DNA from: JAJZKE01 sp963762395
Lineage (GTDB): Bacteria > Patescibacteriota > Saccharimonadia > Saccharimonadales > UBA4665
NCBI GenBank assembly: GCA_963762395.1
Contig: CAVXKL010000004.1
Location: 266,831 to 330,830 of the forward strand
Direction of reading: 5' to 3'
DNA length: 64,000 nucleotides
Positions 36,562 to 45,429 of this stretch are shown one piece after another. The first letter of the stretch is position 1; every line of letters starts with the position of its first letter. The position numbers were made by a program, and so were the translations under genes. The notes beneath the pieces are model-generated. The model was not told the origin of the DNA. It worked only from the letters and a program-made list of their open reading frames with translations, and searched no databases.

Positions 36562-37794
36562 ATGCCGAGTTTAAATATACCTAGCAGCTTTTTTAAAGCA
36601 AACAGGGACAAACTATTTAATGCTCTTAAAGCCGACTGTCTTATTCTGACCGCTGCCGGATCACTGCAGCGATCTGCCGATCAACCTTACCCCTTTAAGC
36701 AAGATTCAAACTTCTGGTATCTAACTGGCATAAGCGAACCAGACTTAATTCTTTTTAAATCAAAACAGTCTGAATTTCTAGTTGTGCCTGAAAATTACAT
36801 GGCCAAACTTAACTTTGAAGAAGAAATAGACATAGAAGAATTAACTAAAATCTCCGCCGTTAAAGAAGTCTTAAGCCACCGTCAGGGTTGGGAAAAGATA
36901 ACCGAACTCACCCATAACAGGACCACTCTAGCAACTACCATGCCAAGCCCTTCCAGATTAAAACACTGCTCAATGTACGTAAACCCGGCCCGCCGCCAGC
37001 TTTATTTGTTACTTAAAAGGAAATTCCCAAGGGCCAAGTTTATTGATGCCAGACTAGAGCTAGCCAGACAGCGGATGATTAAACAGCCAATTGAAATTGA
37101 CCTAATCCAAAAAGCAACAGACATAACCACCGACACCTTAAGAGAAGTCTTAAGCTCATCTAATCTTCATAAGTATAAAAACACTGAAAAAATAGCCGAG
37201 GACATATTCATGGGCTTTAAGACAAGAGGCGGCAGTGGTCATGCGTTTAATCCAGTTATCGCCGCTGGCCGGAATGCTGCCACTATCCACTACAGTAAAT
37301 ATGGAAAACTAAAAGCAAGTGAGCTAATAGTCTGCGATGTTGGCGCGGAATATTCTTTCTACTGCTCAGATATTACTAGGACAGTTAGCTATGGCAGACC
37401 GACGCCCAGACAACAAGAAGTCTATGAGTCTGTTGCCAGTGTCCAGAGCGAAGTATTAAAGATAATAAAACCAGGGCTAGATTTTAAGACCTATGAGAAA
37501 CAGGTTGAGCATTTAGTTGGCCTTAAGCTAAAAGAACTGAAGTTAATAGACAAACTATCATCCAAAGAAATTAGGAAGTATTACCCCCACGCCTGTTCGC
37601 ACTCGGTTGGTCTGGATACCCATGATAGTGCCGACTACTCTCAAAAAATGGCTGAAAATATGGTTATTACTGTTGAACCCGGCATATATATTAAAGATGA
37701 AAATATTGGCTTAAGAATTGAAGATGTCGTCCTGATCACTAAGAACGGCGCCAAAGTCTTAAGCAAACGTCTTTCAAACAGCTTAAGCCTTTAA
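36562..37794 (+). CDS. pepP: Xaa-Pro aminopeptidase (M24B)
   Basis: A 410-residue two-domain metallopeptidase. The AMP_N domain covers residues ~1-130 and the pita-bread domain ~165-405. Metal ligands: aspartates in VCDVGAEYSFYCSDITRT (~260-275), histidine in ACSHSVGLDTHD (~350), glutamates in VEPGIY (~373) and LRIEDVV (~388). It removes N-terminal residues before proline. TATACT lies 12 bases before ATG. Confidence 0.93.
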   Translation: MPSLNIPSSFFKANRDKLFNALKADCLILTAAGSLQRSADQPYPFKQDSNFWYLTGISEPDLILFKSKQSEFLVVPENYMAKLNFEEEIDIEELTKISAVKEVLSHRQGWEKITELTHNRTTLATTMPSPSRLKHCSMYVNPARRQLYLLLKRKFPRAKFIDARLELARQRMIKQPIEIDLIQKATDITTDTLREVLSSSNLHKYKNTEKIAEDIFMGFKTRGGSGHAFNPVIAAGRNAATIHYSKYGKLKASELIVCDVGAEYSFYCSDITRTVSYGRPTPRQQEVYESVASVQSEVLKIIKPGLDFKTYEKQVEHLVGLKLKELKLIDKLSSKEIRKYYPHACSHSVGLDTHDSADYSQKMAENMVITVEPGIYIKDENIGLRIEDVVLITKNGAKVLSKRLSNSLSL

Positions 37795-37797
37795 TGG

Positions 37798-37803
37798 TAC
37801 AAT
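37798..37803 (+). promoter_or_regulatory. -10 box of a leaderless promoter
   Basis: TACAAT lies 7 bases before ATG 37811; no ribosome binding site between. Confidence 0.5.
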
Positions 37804-37810
37804 TTAAGAG

Positions 37811-38185
37811 ATGGCAACAAAGAGTATTATAAACTTTATTACCCGTTGGCTTGTTTGTAGCCTGGGGCTATGGATTGCCGCCAGCTTTTTAAGTAATGAT
37901 ATTAGTCTGTCTAACAAGGTAATTTACATAATTATTGCCGGCCTAGTTCTGGCAATAATTAATCTTGTCCTCAAGCCAATACTGGTTATTTTATCTTTGC
38001 CGGCGATTGTCTTTAGTCTTGGTCTCTTTATGATTATTGTTAACGGCATCACCGTATATACAGTCTCCAAGCTCTATCATCCGCTTCATATAACTAATTT
38101 CTGGGCGGCAGTATTTGCCGGGATGGTTATTGGCCTGGTAAACTATCTTGTAACAACCATATTAGATTCGAGGGCTCACTCATGA
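37811..38185 (+). CDS. phage-holin-4-like (YvlD-type) membrane protein
   Basis: A 124-residue protein with four membrane segments (residues ~10-26, 35-55, 60-82, 92-116). The short NLVLKPILVILSLPAIVFSLGLF stretch is typical of the PF04020 phage_holin_4_2/YvlD family, bacterial envelope proteins of unknown function that are not true holins. It overlaps secG by 4 bases. Confidence 0.85.
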   Translation: MATKSIINFITRWLVCSLGLWIAASFLSNDISLSNKVIYIIIAGLVLAIINLVLKPILVILSLPAIVFSLGLFMIIVNGITVYTVSKLYHPLHITNFWAAVFAGMVIGLVNYLVTTILDSRAHS

Positions 38186-38397
38186 ATATTTTCAACTACA
38201 TAACCATCATCTCCATGGTGATCATGATCCTGCTGATCTTAGTCCAAACAAGGGGCGCTTCAATAGGCGCGGGTATTGGCGGGACAGGAGAGGTAAACAC
38301 TACCCGACGTGGTACGGATAAGACAATTTTCCAGATAACCATTGTCTGCGCTGTCATCTTTGCCGTCTCCTTAGTGCTCGGCGTTATTGAAAAGTAG
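38182..38397 (+). CDS. secG: preprotein translocase subunit SecG
   Basis: A 71-residue protein with two membrane segments. LLILVQTRGASIGAGIGGTGEVNTTRRGTDK carries the family pattern (L-L-x-x-Q, then G-A-G-x-G, then RRG-x-(D/E)K). It stabilises the SecYEG channel. Overlaps the preceding gene (ATGA) and precedes a secreted binding protein gene by 25 bases. Confidence 0.92.
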   Translation: MNIFNYITIISMVIMILLILVQTRGASIGAGIGGTGEVNTTRRGTDKTIFQITIVCAVIFAVSLVLGVIEK

Positions 38398-38422
38398 CCC
38401 AGGCGGGAAAGCCTAAAAAGAC

Positions 38423-40204
38423 ATGAGTTTTCGACTGTTCAGACTGCGCTTCCGAAGACGGCTCCGTCAAAGTGAAAAAAGAGCAGGCGATATTAGTCAG
38501 CAGGCTGAACTTGACTTCGAAAACTATCTCCTAAGAAGGCTCGGTAAATTGCAAAAAGTAAGACGATTTGTTGGTACCTGGGTCCTACTTCTTATTATTG
38601 CCATTTTGGGTACAGCCAGCCAAACTTATCTTTTAAGCAACTATTATCAAAAACTAGAACCAGTACCCGGAGGCATATATAACGAAGGAGTCTTAGGCAC
38701 CTTTACAACCGCCAACCCGATTTATGCCCAGAGCAGTATAGACACAAGTGTCTCAAAACTAATCTTTGCTTCACTGTTTACGTATAACTCCAATAATCAG
38801 TTGGTTGGTGAACTAGCCAACAGCTATCAAGTTAACTCTCTTGGCAATGTCTACACAGTCCATTTAAAACCCAATCTGACTTGGCAAGATGGCCAGCCGT
38901 TAACTTCTAAAGACATAGTATTTACATATAATCTTATTGAAAACCCAGATGCTCAATCACCGCTATTTAATAGCTGGCAGGGTGTCAATGTAACAGCTAA
39001 TGGTCCATTAATAGTTACTTTCAACCTGCCCGATGCTCTAGTTTCTTTCCCAGAAGATCTAACGAACGGCGTATTACCCGAGCACTTGTTAAATACCATA
39101 CCAGCTAGTGAAATGCGCTCTGCCACCTTTAATACTCAAAACCCAGTCGGCTCCGGACCTTTTTCCTGGCAAAGTATCTTCGTTAACGGCACAACGCCGA
39201 CTAACGCCGAAGAACAAATAGCTCTTCTACCCTTTAATAAATATGTCTTAGGTAAGCCAAGACTCGATGAATTTGTTGTTCACGCTTACGCCGATCCCCA
39301 GGACTTAATAAATGCCTTTACTTCAGGACAGTTAAACGGCGCCGAAGGACTTGACGAAGTGTCTTCTGAGATTGCCAACATGAAAAGTGCCGAGATCCAC
39401 AACTTTATTTTAAAAGCGGGCGACTATGTTTTTTTCAATGTTTCATCAGGCGTTTTGTCTAACCAATCGGTAAGATCAGCTCTTGTTCAATCAGTTGATG
39501 TGCCGAATATAATAGCTAGCCTTGGCTACCCAACCCATGAGGTAAATGAACCGCTGCTTGAGGGACAGCTGGGATATAACCCAACCTACCGCGAACCAGC
39601 ATATAACCTAGTATCAGCTGAAAATACTCTTGTCCAAACAGGCTGGAACCCAGGTCCAGGCGGCATTAGAACAAACGCTAACCAGCAGCTTAGTTTTAGC
39701 CTGACTATCTCCAATACGCCAGAATATTTAAAGGTTGCTAACCAGCTTAAAAACTACTGGGCTAAGCTTGGTGTTAAAGTAACGCTTTACGTTGAAGATC
39801 CTAGCGATTTTAACACTGTCCTAGAAGAACACTCTTACCAAGCAGTCTTATACGGAATTTCAATTGGCAATGATCCCGACGTCTTTGTCTACTGGGATGG
39901 AACCCAGGCCCAGGCTAACTCGCCAACCAGGCTTAATCTTTCCAGCTGGAACAACTCAACCGCTAATGAATACCTTGAAGCAGGGAGGCTAAGCCTAAGC
40001 TCAGTCCTTAGAGTGGCGGAGTATAAGAATGTACTAGCTGCCTGGCAGCAAGACCTGCCGGCTCTAGGTCTTTACCAGCCAAGACTGCTATATATTACTA
40101 ATGGCCCGATATTCGGCCTTGACGGTAATACCCTCAACAGCAACACGGATAGATTCAGTAACGTCGAGAACTGGGAAATAAACGAGGCTAAGGTAACAAA
40201 TTAA
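38423..40204 (+). CDS. ABC transporter substrate-binding protein, family 5
   Basis: A 593-residue protein with an N-terminal cytoplasmic basic segment and one membrane anchor (residues ~51-70), then a solute-binding domain of the peptide/nickel type: LTWQDGQPLTSKDIVFTYNLI (~152-172) and NPVGSGPFSW (~240) are the family signatures. It is anchored by a membrane helix in place of a lipobox. No permease or ATPase gene adjoins, so the transport partners lie elsewhere or it is used for another purpose. Confidence 0.88.
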   Translation: MSFRLFRLRFRRRLRQSEKRAGDISQQAELDFENYLLRRLGKLQKVRRFVGTWVLLLIIAILGTASQTYLLSNYYQKLEPVPGGIYNEGVLGTFTTANPIYAQSSIDTSVSKLIFASLFTYNSNNQLVGELANSYQVNSLGNVYTVHLKPNLTWQDGQPLTSKDIVFTYNLIENPDAQSPLFNSWQGVNVTANGPLIVTFNLPDALVSFPEDLTNGVLPEHLLNTIPASEMRSATFNTQNPVGSGPFSWQSIFVNGTTPTNAEEQIALLPFNKYVLGKPRLDEFVVHAYADPQDLINAFTSGQLNGAEGLDEVSSEIANMKSAEIHNFILKAGDYVFFNVSSGVLSNQSVRSALVQSVDVPNIIASLGYPTHEVNEPLLEGQLGYNPTYREPAYNLVSAENTLVQTGWNPGPGGIRTNANQQLSFSLTISNTPEYLKVANQLKNYWAKLGVKVTLYVEDPSDFNTVLEEHSYQAVLYGISIGNDPDVFVYWDGTQAQANSPTRLNLSSWNNSTANEYLEAGRLSLSSVLRVAEYKNVLAAWQQDLPALGLYQPRLLYITNGPIFGLDGNTLNSNTDRFSNVENWEINEAKVTN

Positions 40205-40250
40205 AAAACTTGTTAGACTAAATCTATCTAGGCTACAATATAAGACCTAC

Positions 40251-40337
40251 GCGGATGTGGCGGAATGGTAGACGCGCTAGCTTCAGGAGCTAGTGATCAT
40301 TTTGATCATGGAGGTTCAAATCCTCTCATCCGCACCA
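40251..40337 (+). tRNA. tRNA-Leu (anticodon CAG)
   Basis: Class II tRNA with acceptor GCGGATG/CATCCGC, anticodon stem CTAGC/GCTAG around loop TTCAGGA, a long variable arm (TGATCATTTTGATCA) and T-arm GAGGTTCAAATCCTC. The CCA is encoded (40335-40337). A TACAAT and an upstream TTGTTA form a likely promoter. Confidence 0.95.
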
Positions 40338-40385
40338 CGTACAAGCATTATAAACTCTGTTAGCCGAGAGCTTTTCTATTAATGA

Positions 40386-40391
40386 TATAAT
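40386..40391 (+). promoter_or_regulatory. -10 box before the ACG-start gene
   Basis: TATAAT, 18 bases before the ribosome binding site AAGGAGG (40409-40415). Confidence 0.5.
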
Positions 40392-40420
40392 TACTCACAA
40401 ATATCAATAAGGAGGATAAA

Positions 40421-41236
40421 ACGGCTGACTTAGGTCTTGAAAAGCTAGGTGCTTATGTCGAGGGCTGGGCTAGAACTGCACCAAGTCTAAGCGATGTTGA
40501 TGACGTTACTCATGATGCTATGGATGCTCTTGTTGAAGCAGGTATGGTGCAATATAAAGCTGATGGATGGGATTTTAAACTCCATGAAAAACATCCTGAT
40601 GCTCCAAAAGCCGAGTTTAAATTAATGATCCGAAAGGCTCCTGGAGTAGACACCAACCCAGCGTACTATGACAGATTTACTCTACCTTCAGTTTTAGAGG
40701 CGGGAAAATCTGGGCAGCTGGATGGCGTTACGTATGTTCTTGGTTATCCTAATGCAGGTACCGCAATTGCTGCGGCTTATGTGCGCCTAGCAAAGGCTTA
40801 TTTGGGGGTAGAACTAACCCAGTTGGAACAAGCCAAGATTGATCATGACGATGGCACGAGAGAGCTTGGAGATATAATAAGTACCTTCTTGGAGGGGGAA
40901 TTAGCGCGGACGGTTGACGATACTACTACGGGTGGAGACACTAAAATTGAGGGGTGGAGGAAAGTCGTACAGCAAGGCCTCTCTTATGCCGGCCTGGAAT
41001 TAATTGTCGAAAGAGATCCACTCGGCACAGCTTTAGTGAGAGAGCGTACAGGTGCAGGAGTATACCCTTCCATTCACTGGCTGACATTAGCCCAACATGC
41101 AGTTCATGTTCTTGACTTACCCAGTGAAGCCATACAGAGGGCATTGACATATCCCGCAAGATTGTACGAATGGAACGTTGCAAATAATAATCTTGGCAGT
41201 CTTCCTGACCCAGATCTTATCTCATTACCCACATAA
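40421..41236 (+). CDS. hypothetical protein, possibly phosphoribosyltransferase-like; apparent ACG start
   Basis: The frame is open from a stop at 40388 to 41236. A consensus ribosome binding site AAGGAGG (40409-40415) stands 5 bases before an in-frame ACG at 40421; no ATG, GTG or TTG occurs until ATG 40520. The 33 residues gained (ADLGLEKLGAYVEGWARTAP and on) read like real protein. So either ACG is used or the start ATG has mutated. VLGYPNAGTAIAAAYVRLAK (~120) and a possible pyrophosphate-binding VERDPLGTALV (~200) recall PRTases such as PyrE, but this is tentative. Confidence 0.65.
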   Translation, partial: TADLGLEKLGAYVEGWARTAPSLSDVDDVTHDAMDALVEAGMVQYKADGWDFKLHEKHPDAPKAEFKLMIRKAPGVDTNPAYYDRFTLPSVLEAGKSGQLDGVTYVLGYPNAGTAIAAAYVRLAKAYLGVELTQLEQAKIDHDDGTRELGDIISTFLEGELARTVDDTTTGGDTKIEGWRKVVQQGLSYAGLELIVERDPLGTALVRERTGAGVYPSIHWLTLAQHAVHVLDLPSEAIQRALTYPARLYEWNVANNNLGSLPDPDLISLPT

Positions 41237-41304
41237 GACTTAGCGTTTGCACCAGACATAATCGTTATATATTTGTATGGGTTTGATATAGTTGAGCGGA
41301 GACC

Positions 41305-41736
41305 ATGGATAATCACGCATATTTTCAGCTAGATGCAAAAGCTATAGTAAAAAAAGACGATAAAATACTTCTTTTAATAACTAAGGATGGCTACTATGAT
41401 TTCCCTGGCGGCAGAATGGATAAATCGGAAGTAGACTTAAGCCAGCACGATGTCCTAAGGAGAGAGTTAAAAGAAGAGCTTGGCGAGGATTTTCACTTTG
41501 ATATAAAAAACATAGCCTTTGTTTCAAAGATAAAGTATTATGACCACGATCGAGAGAAGAGAATTGTTGTCATATTCTTTAGCGTTAATTATGTAAGTGG
41601 AGATATATTGTTATCTGATGAGCATGCCCATAGTCAATGGATTAATCCAATAGACACACTAGGTAGCCCAGAGAAATTTATATCTAAAGATGTGTACCGG
41701 CAGTATTCAGCCTACATTAAAAGTGTGAATAAATAG
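41305..41736 (+). CDS. nudix hydrolase with an expanded nudix box
   Basis: A 143-residue protein. FPGGRMDKSE starts the nudix box and RRELKEELGED ends it, with the metal-binding glutamates kept, but ten residues lie between GX5E and RE where the consensus has seven. The fold otherwise looks complete (AIVKKDDKILLLI strand, WINPIDTL end). It should hydrolyse a nucleoside diphosphate derivative; substrate unknown. Ribosome binding site GGAG (41297-41300). Confidence 0.85.
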   Translation: MDNHAYFQLDAKAIVKKDDKILLLITKDGYYDFPGGRMDKSEVDLSQHDVLRRELKEELGEDFHFDIKNIAFVSKIKYYDHDREKRIVVIFFSVNYVSGDILLSDEHAHSQWINPIDTLGSPEKFISKDVYRQYSAYIKSVNK

Positions 41737-41858
41737 CTGTATAACTTAAGAATCGTCCAAAAGACTTATCTTCAACAGCACTAAGCATAAGCTATATTGC
41801 ATATTAAAGATAAAAACGCTAGAGTTATTCTTAGGATAAAATTAATTAGAAGGTTATC

Positions 41859-42413
41859 ATGAAATATATAATCGTTTTGATAGTAATAGTAATACTAGCG
41901 GTGATCGTGTTCGAAGTGTTAAAAATGTCAAAAGCCAAAAAACTTAAACAAGGCGGCAAGGATCAAACACCTCCTGTTGATCAGGAAATGTCGACAAGTA
42001 TGCCTAGTGATCAACCAAGCTCATCTACGTCTTCAGACATGTCAGCTACACCATCAAGCCCCCAGCCAATGACGGATTACTCTAAGCCGACTTCAATGGA
42101 CACAAGTAGTACTTCCAGTTCGCCAACTAGCACCTTAGGCAATACAACTGACTCATACTCGGCTGAACCAACAACTACAGCTGTACCTAGTGAACCCGTC
42201 AGTATACCTTCCAGTGAAGAACCGATGTCTCTGCCTTCGCCTAGTAACCTATCAGATAATTCAACCCCTTCACCAGATACATCGCCGCCAGACAGCACAT
42301 TTAATGTATCTCCGCCTAGTGAAGAACCTACAGCCACGGCTATGCCAGCTACACCTTCAATGAAAGAAGAGAAACCTTCGGCTACTGAAAACGATTCATC
42401 TCAACCTAATTAG
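41859..42413 (+). CDS. membrane-anchored Ser/Thr/Pro-rich protein
   Basis: A 184-residue protein with one N-terminal membrane segment (residues ~2-20) and a short basic stretch, then about 150 residues of low-complexity serine, proline and threonine (PSSEEPMSLPSPSNLSD and similar). It would be displayed outside the membrane as an extended, possibly glycosylated stalk. No domain is recognised. The ribosome binding site is weak (GAAGG). Confidence 0.65.
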   Translation: MKYIIVLIVIVILAVIVFEVLKMSKAKKLKQGGKDQTPPVDQEMSTSMPSDQPSSSTSSDMSATPSSPQPMTDYSKPTSMDTSSTSSSPTSTLGNTTDSYSAEPTTTAVPSEPVSIPSSEEPMSLPSPSNLSDNSTPSPDTSPPDSTFNVSPPSEEPTATAMPATPSMKEEKPSATENDSSQPN

Positions 42414-42484
42414 TGTTTAAACCGTAAGACCTTAAGTTCGTCTATATGCTATTATTTTAACTGTAGTTAAGAGTATGTTATTCA

Positions 42485-44125
42485 ATGAGTAAAATAGCCC
42501 ATTATCTTCAAGAACATCTTGTCGGTGAAGTAATGACTTCAGTCGATGCCAGAAAATACTTTGCCACCGACAGCAGTATTATTGCCATTCCACCTGCTTT
42601 AGTTACTTATCCTAGAAATGAAAGTGACGTTAGAAAGGCTGCTAGGTTTACTTGGCAGCTAGCTGAGAGGGGCCGAGTAATACCCATAACTGCTCGTGGC
42701 TCAGGTTCGGATGCGACAGGCGCAGCTATAGGTATGGGCTTAATGCTTGTTTTCCCAGCCCATATGAACAGGATATTAGAACTAGACACTAAATCTGGTG
42801 ATGTCGTAGTTGAACCAGGTATCAACTTTGCTAAACTAGAACAAACACTGCAAACGCACGGTCGATATATACAGGCTTATCCGGCCAATGCTGAGTACTC
42901 AACCATTGGCGGTGCTGTCAGTAACAATATTGCCGGGGAAAAGTCTCTTAAATACGGCAGTATCGGCTCATCCGTTAAACGAATGAGGGTAGTCCTAGCT
43001 AACGGCGAAGTTATTGAAACAGAACGCCTCACAAAAAGGGATCTAAGTAAGAAGCTAGGACTTGCTACCTTTGAAGGTGAGTTATATAGGGCTATTGACG
43101 CCTTACTTGAAGAAAACTCTGAACTGGTAAATTCAATGATTAAACCAACCACTAAAAACAATGCTGGATACAACCTGTCTTTAGTTAAAGGTGATGATGG
43201 CTCATTTGATCTTTCACCGCTCTTTATTGGCAGTCAGGGAACATTGGGCATAATTACCGAAATAACTCTAGTTTCAGACAACTACACGCCAAACACCACC
43301 TTAATAATGACTTGTTTTGATGAACTAGAAAATGTCCAACTGGCTATTAACGAGCTAAGAAGCCCTAAGACACGTCCTAGCATGATGGAAATTGTTAACC
43401 AGGGATTAATTGAAGCAGTTAACGCTGTTAATCCAAACCAGCTAAAGGACCTTTTGCCCACACCAACACCAGCCTACGTCCTATATGTTGAATTTGATGA
43501 CCCATCTGAACATAGCCAGAAAAAAGCAGTCCATCATGCTCATAAGATATTAGATAAACTAGCCACAAGCATTGAAGTCGAAACAAAGCCAGAAAGCCAG
43601 CAAAAAATGCTTAAAGTCAGACAATCCTCATGGTCATATATAGCCCATAACGACGGTCTTAAAAAAGCTACCCCACTTATTAATGACTCAGCTGTCCCAC
43701 CTGAAAGACTTAGCGATCTAATAAACGGTATATATGGTCTATTCAGACAAGTAAATATTAAACCAGTAGCTTTTTGGGGCCATGCTGGTGACGGCATTCT
43801 AAAGATTCAGCCCCACCTTAACCTTACTCAAGTCGGTGACCGACAAAAAGCATTCAAGCTGCTCGATGACTACAATAAATTAGTTATTAACCTAGGCGGT
43901 ACAATATCTGCCGCCAGTGGTGATGGTCGTCTAAAAGCGCCTTATCTTGAATCTCTCTACGGCCCAGAAGTCTATGCTCTCCTAGGCAAAGTCAAACATA
44001 TCTTTGATCCCTATTCTACTTTAAATCCAGGCGTTAAATTCGGTACAACTATAGAAGACATTAAACGTCAACTGCGATCAGACTATACCTTTGGCCATCA
44101 GTACGAACATATACCAAGAAGCTAG
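42485..44125 (+). CDS. FAD-linked oxidase (GlcD/D-lactate dehydrogenase type)
   Basis: A 546-residue flavoprotein. The N-terminal PCMH FAD-binding domain has PITARGSGSDATGAA (~73) and VVEPGINFAKLEQTL (~117), then STIGGAVSNNIAGEKSLKYG. The C-terminal FAD-oxidase domain has the substrate-region FWGHAGDGILKIQPHL (~430) and a CPxxC-less LNPGVKFG end. Substrate is probably a 2-hydroxy acid such as D-lactate; the electron acceptor is unknown. Confidence 0.88.
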   Translation: MSKIAHYLQEHLVGEVMTSVDARKYFATDSSIIAIPPALVTYPRNESDVRKAARFTWQLAERGRVIPITARGSGSDATGAAIGMGLMLVFPAHMNRILELDTKSGDVVVEPGINFAKLEQTLQTHGRYIQAYPANAEYSTIGGAVSNNIAGEKSLKYGSIGSSVKRMRVVLANGEVIETERLTKRDLSKKLGLATFEGELYRAIDALLEENSELVNSMIKPTTKNNAGYNLSLVKGDDGSFDLSPLFIGSQGTLGIITEITLVSDNYTPNTTLIMTCFDELENVQLAINELRSPKTRPSMMEIVNQGLIEAVNAVNPNQLKDLLPTPTPAYVLYVEFDDPSEHSQKKAVHHAHKILDKLATSIEVETKPESQQKMLKVRQSSWSYIAHNDGLKKATPLINDSAVPPERLSDLINGIYGLFRQVNIKPVAFWGHAGDGILKIQPHLNLTQVGDRQKAFKLLDDYNKLVINLGGTISAASGDGRLKAPYLESLYGPEVYALLGKVKHIFDPYSTLNPGVKFGTTIEDIKRQLRSDYTFGHQYEHIPRS

Positions 44126-44127
44126 GT

Positions 44128-44216
44128 TGGTGCGCGAGAGAGGATTTGAACCTCCACACCCTTGCGGGCACAGCCACCTCAAGGCTGCGCGGCTACCTGA
44201 TTACGCCACTCGCGCA
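44128..44216 (-). tRNA. tRNA-Leu (anticodon GAG)
   Basis: Minus-strand class II tRNA with acceptor TGCGCGA/TCGCGCA-type pairing, anticodon stem CAGCC/GGCTG around loop TTGAGGT, and variable arm TGCCCGCAAGGGTG. The CCA is encoded (44130-44128). Its D-arm stretch from GAGTGGCGTAATCAGG to GCCGCGCA is identical to that of tRNA-Leu(TAA) at 59432. Confidence 0.95.
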
Positions 44217-44307
44217 TAAATAGTGTCTAATAATGTTACTTTAGAAACCTAAACTAATGCAAATACTCTTATGTTATGCTATTATCTCGTGAAGTATCGG
44301 CTACTTT

Positions 44308-44384
44308 GGGTGATTAGCTCAGTTGGCTAGAGCGCCAAGTCTACACCTTGGATGTCGGGGGTTCGAGTCCCTCATCACCCACCA
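44308..44384 (+). tRNA. tRNA-Val (anticodon TAC)
   Basis: Acceptor GGGTGAT/ATCACCC, anticodon stem CCAAG/CTTGG with loop TCTACAC, T-loop TTCGAGT, encoded CCA at 44382-44384. Confidence 0.95.
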
Positions 44385-44444
44385 CTGATTTGTTGTCTTT
44401 TACTCTTCTTTAATATACAGTTGGTCGTATATAAAGGGGTTATT

Positions 44445-45209
44445 ATGGTATTTGTAATCATTGTACTTATAATAGTTTTTCTAGTAGTTCTTCGTGGAAT
44501 TAGAATAGTTAATCAATATGAGCGAGGGGTAGTATTTAGATTAGGTAAGATTCGTCTGCCTATTAAAGACCCTGGTCTAAGACTAATCATTCCGATAGTT
44601 GATCAAATGCGCAAAGTTAATATGCGCATAATAACCCTACCGGTAGACTCACAAAAGGTTATAACCAAAGACAATGTTTCAATTGATGTTGCTGCCGTTG
44701 CCTACTATAACGTTGATGATCCAGTTAAATCAGTCGTAGCTATTGAAAACGTAGCCTCGGCAACTTACCAGATAGCCCAAACTACGGTCCGTAACATTAT
44801 TGGCCAAAGCGAACTAAACAAAGTCTTAAGTGAAACATCTAAAATCAACGAATCTATTAAAGCTATCTTAGACAAATCTACTAAAGCCTGGGGTATTTAT
44901 GTCAACACAGTTGAACTTAAAGATATTAAGCTACCAGAAAGCATGCAAAATGCAATGGCTGCCGCCGCTCAAGCTGAACGTGAAAAGAGTGCCAAGATAA
45001 TTGCTGCTGAAGGTGAACAACTTAGTGCGGCTAAATTAGGTCAAGCTGCCGATATTATCTCTAAACATCCAATAGCTCTACAATTACGTAATTTACAGGT
45101 GCTGACAGAAATATCTAGTGATAAAAACAGTACCATAATTTTTCCCGCTCAATTTATGGATACCGTGAAGAGCGTTAGAGACTTTATGTCCAAGGAATCA
45201 ACTAAATAA
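44445..45209 (+). CDS. SPFH/stomatin-like (slipin) membrane protein
   Basis: A 254-residue protein with an N-terminal membrane segment (residues ~2-18), then the SPFH domain: NQYERGVVFRLGKIR (~24), DPGLRLIIPIVD (~43), QTTVRNIIGQSELNKVLSE (~123), and a helical AQAEREKSAKIIAAEGEQLSA (~180) typical of stomatins. It scaffolds membrane domains. The open frame extends back into tRNA-Val, so ATG 44445 with AAAGGGG before it is taken as start. Confidence 0.92.
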   Translation: MVFVIIVLIIVFLVVLRGIRIVNQYERGVVFRLGKIRLPIKDPGLRLIIPIVDQMRKVNMRIITLPVDSQKVITKDNVSIDVAAVAYYNVDDPVKSVVAIENVASATYQIAQTTVRNIIGQSELNKVLSETSKINESIKAILDKSTKAWGIYVNTVELKDIKLPESMQNAMAAAAQAEREKSAKIIAAEGEQLSAAKLGQAADIISKHPIALQLRNLQVLTEISSDKNSTIIFPAQFMDTVKSVRDFMSKESTK

Positions 45210-45269
45210 CAAATATCCTTGCGATATATTGTTCGATATCGTAAAATTACCTCTGTTGATGAGCATATT

Positions 45270-45345
45270 GGCGCTTTAGCTCAGTTGGTAGAGCAGGGGC
45301 TTGAAGAGCCCTGTGTCCCCAGTTCGAGTCTGGGAGGCGCCACCA
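45270..45345 (+). tRNA. tRNA-Phe (anticodon GAA)
   Basis: Acceptor GGCGCTT/AGGCGCC, anticodon stem GGGGC/GCCCT around TTGAAGA, T-loop TTCGAGT, encoded CCA (45343-45345). Tandem with tRNA-Gly 10 bases further. Confidence 0.95.
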
Positions 45346-45352
45346 CATAACT

Positions 45353-45429
45353 GCGGGCGTAGCTCAGTTGTTTAGAGCGCATCCTTGCCAAGGATGAGGC
45401 CACGGGTTAGAGTCCCGTCACCCGCACCA
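45353..45429 (+). tRNA. tRNA-Gly (anticodon GCC) with unusual D- and T-loops
   Basis: Acceptor GCGGGCG/CACCCGC (a C-A mismatch at 6-67), anticodon stem CATCC/GGATG around TTGCCAA, T-stem ACGGG/CCCGT. The T-loop is TTAGAGT (C56 changed to A) and the D-loop AGTTGTTTA (G19 changed to T), so the 19-56 contact becomes U-A in place of G-C. The encoded CCA is 45427-45429. The stop codon of the convergent recombinase gene (45407-45409) lies in the T-loop. Confidence 0.88.

Noticed and set aside
44352..44444. Start of the SPFH protein at 44352
   Set aside because: It lies inside tRNA-Val; ATG 44445 has a ribosome binding site and gives the normal membrane anchor.
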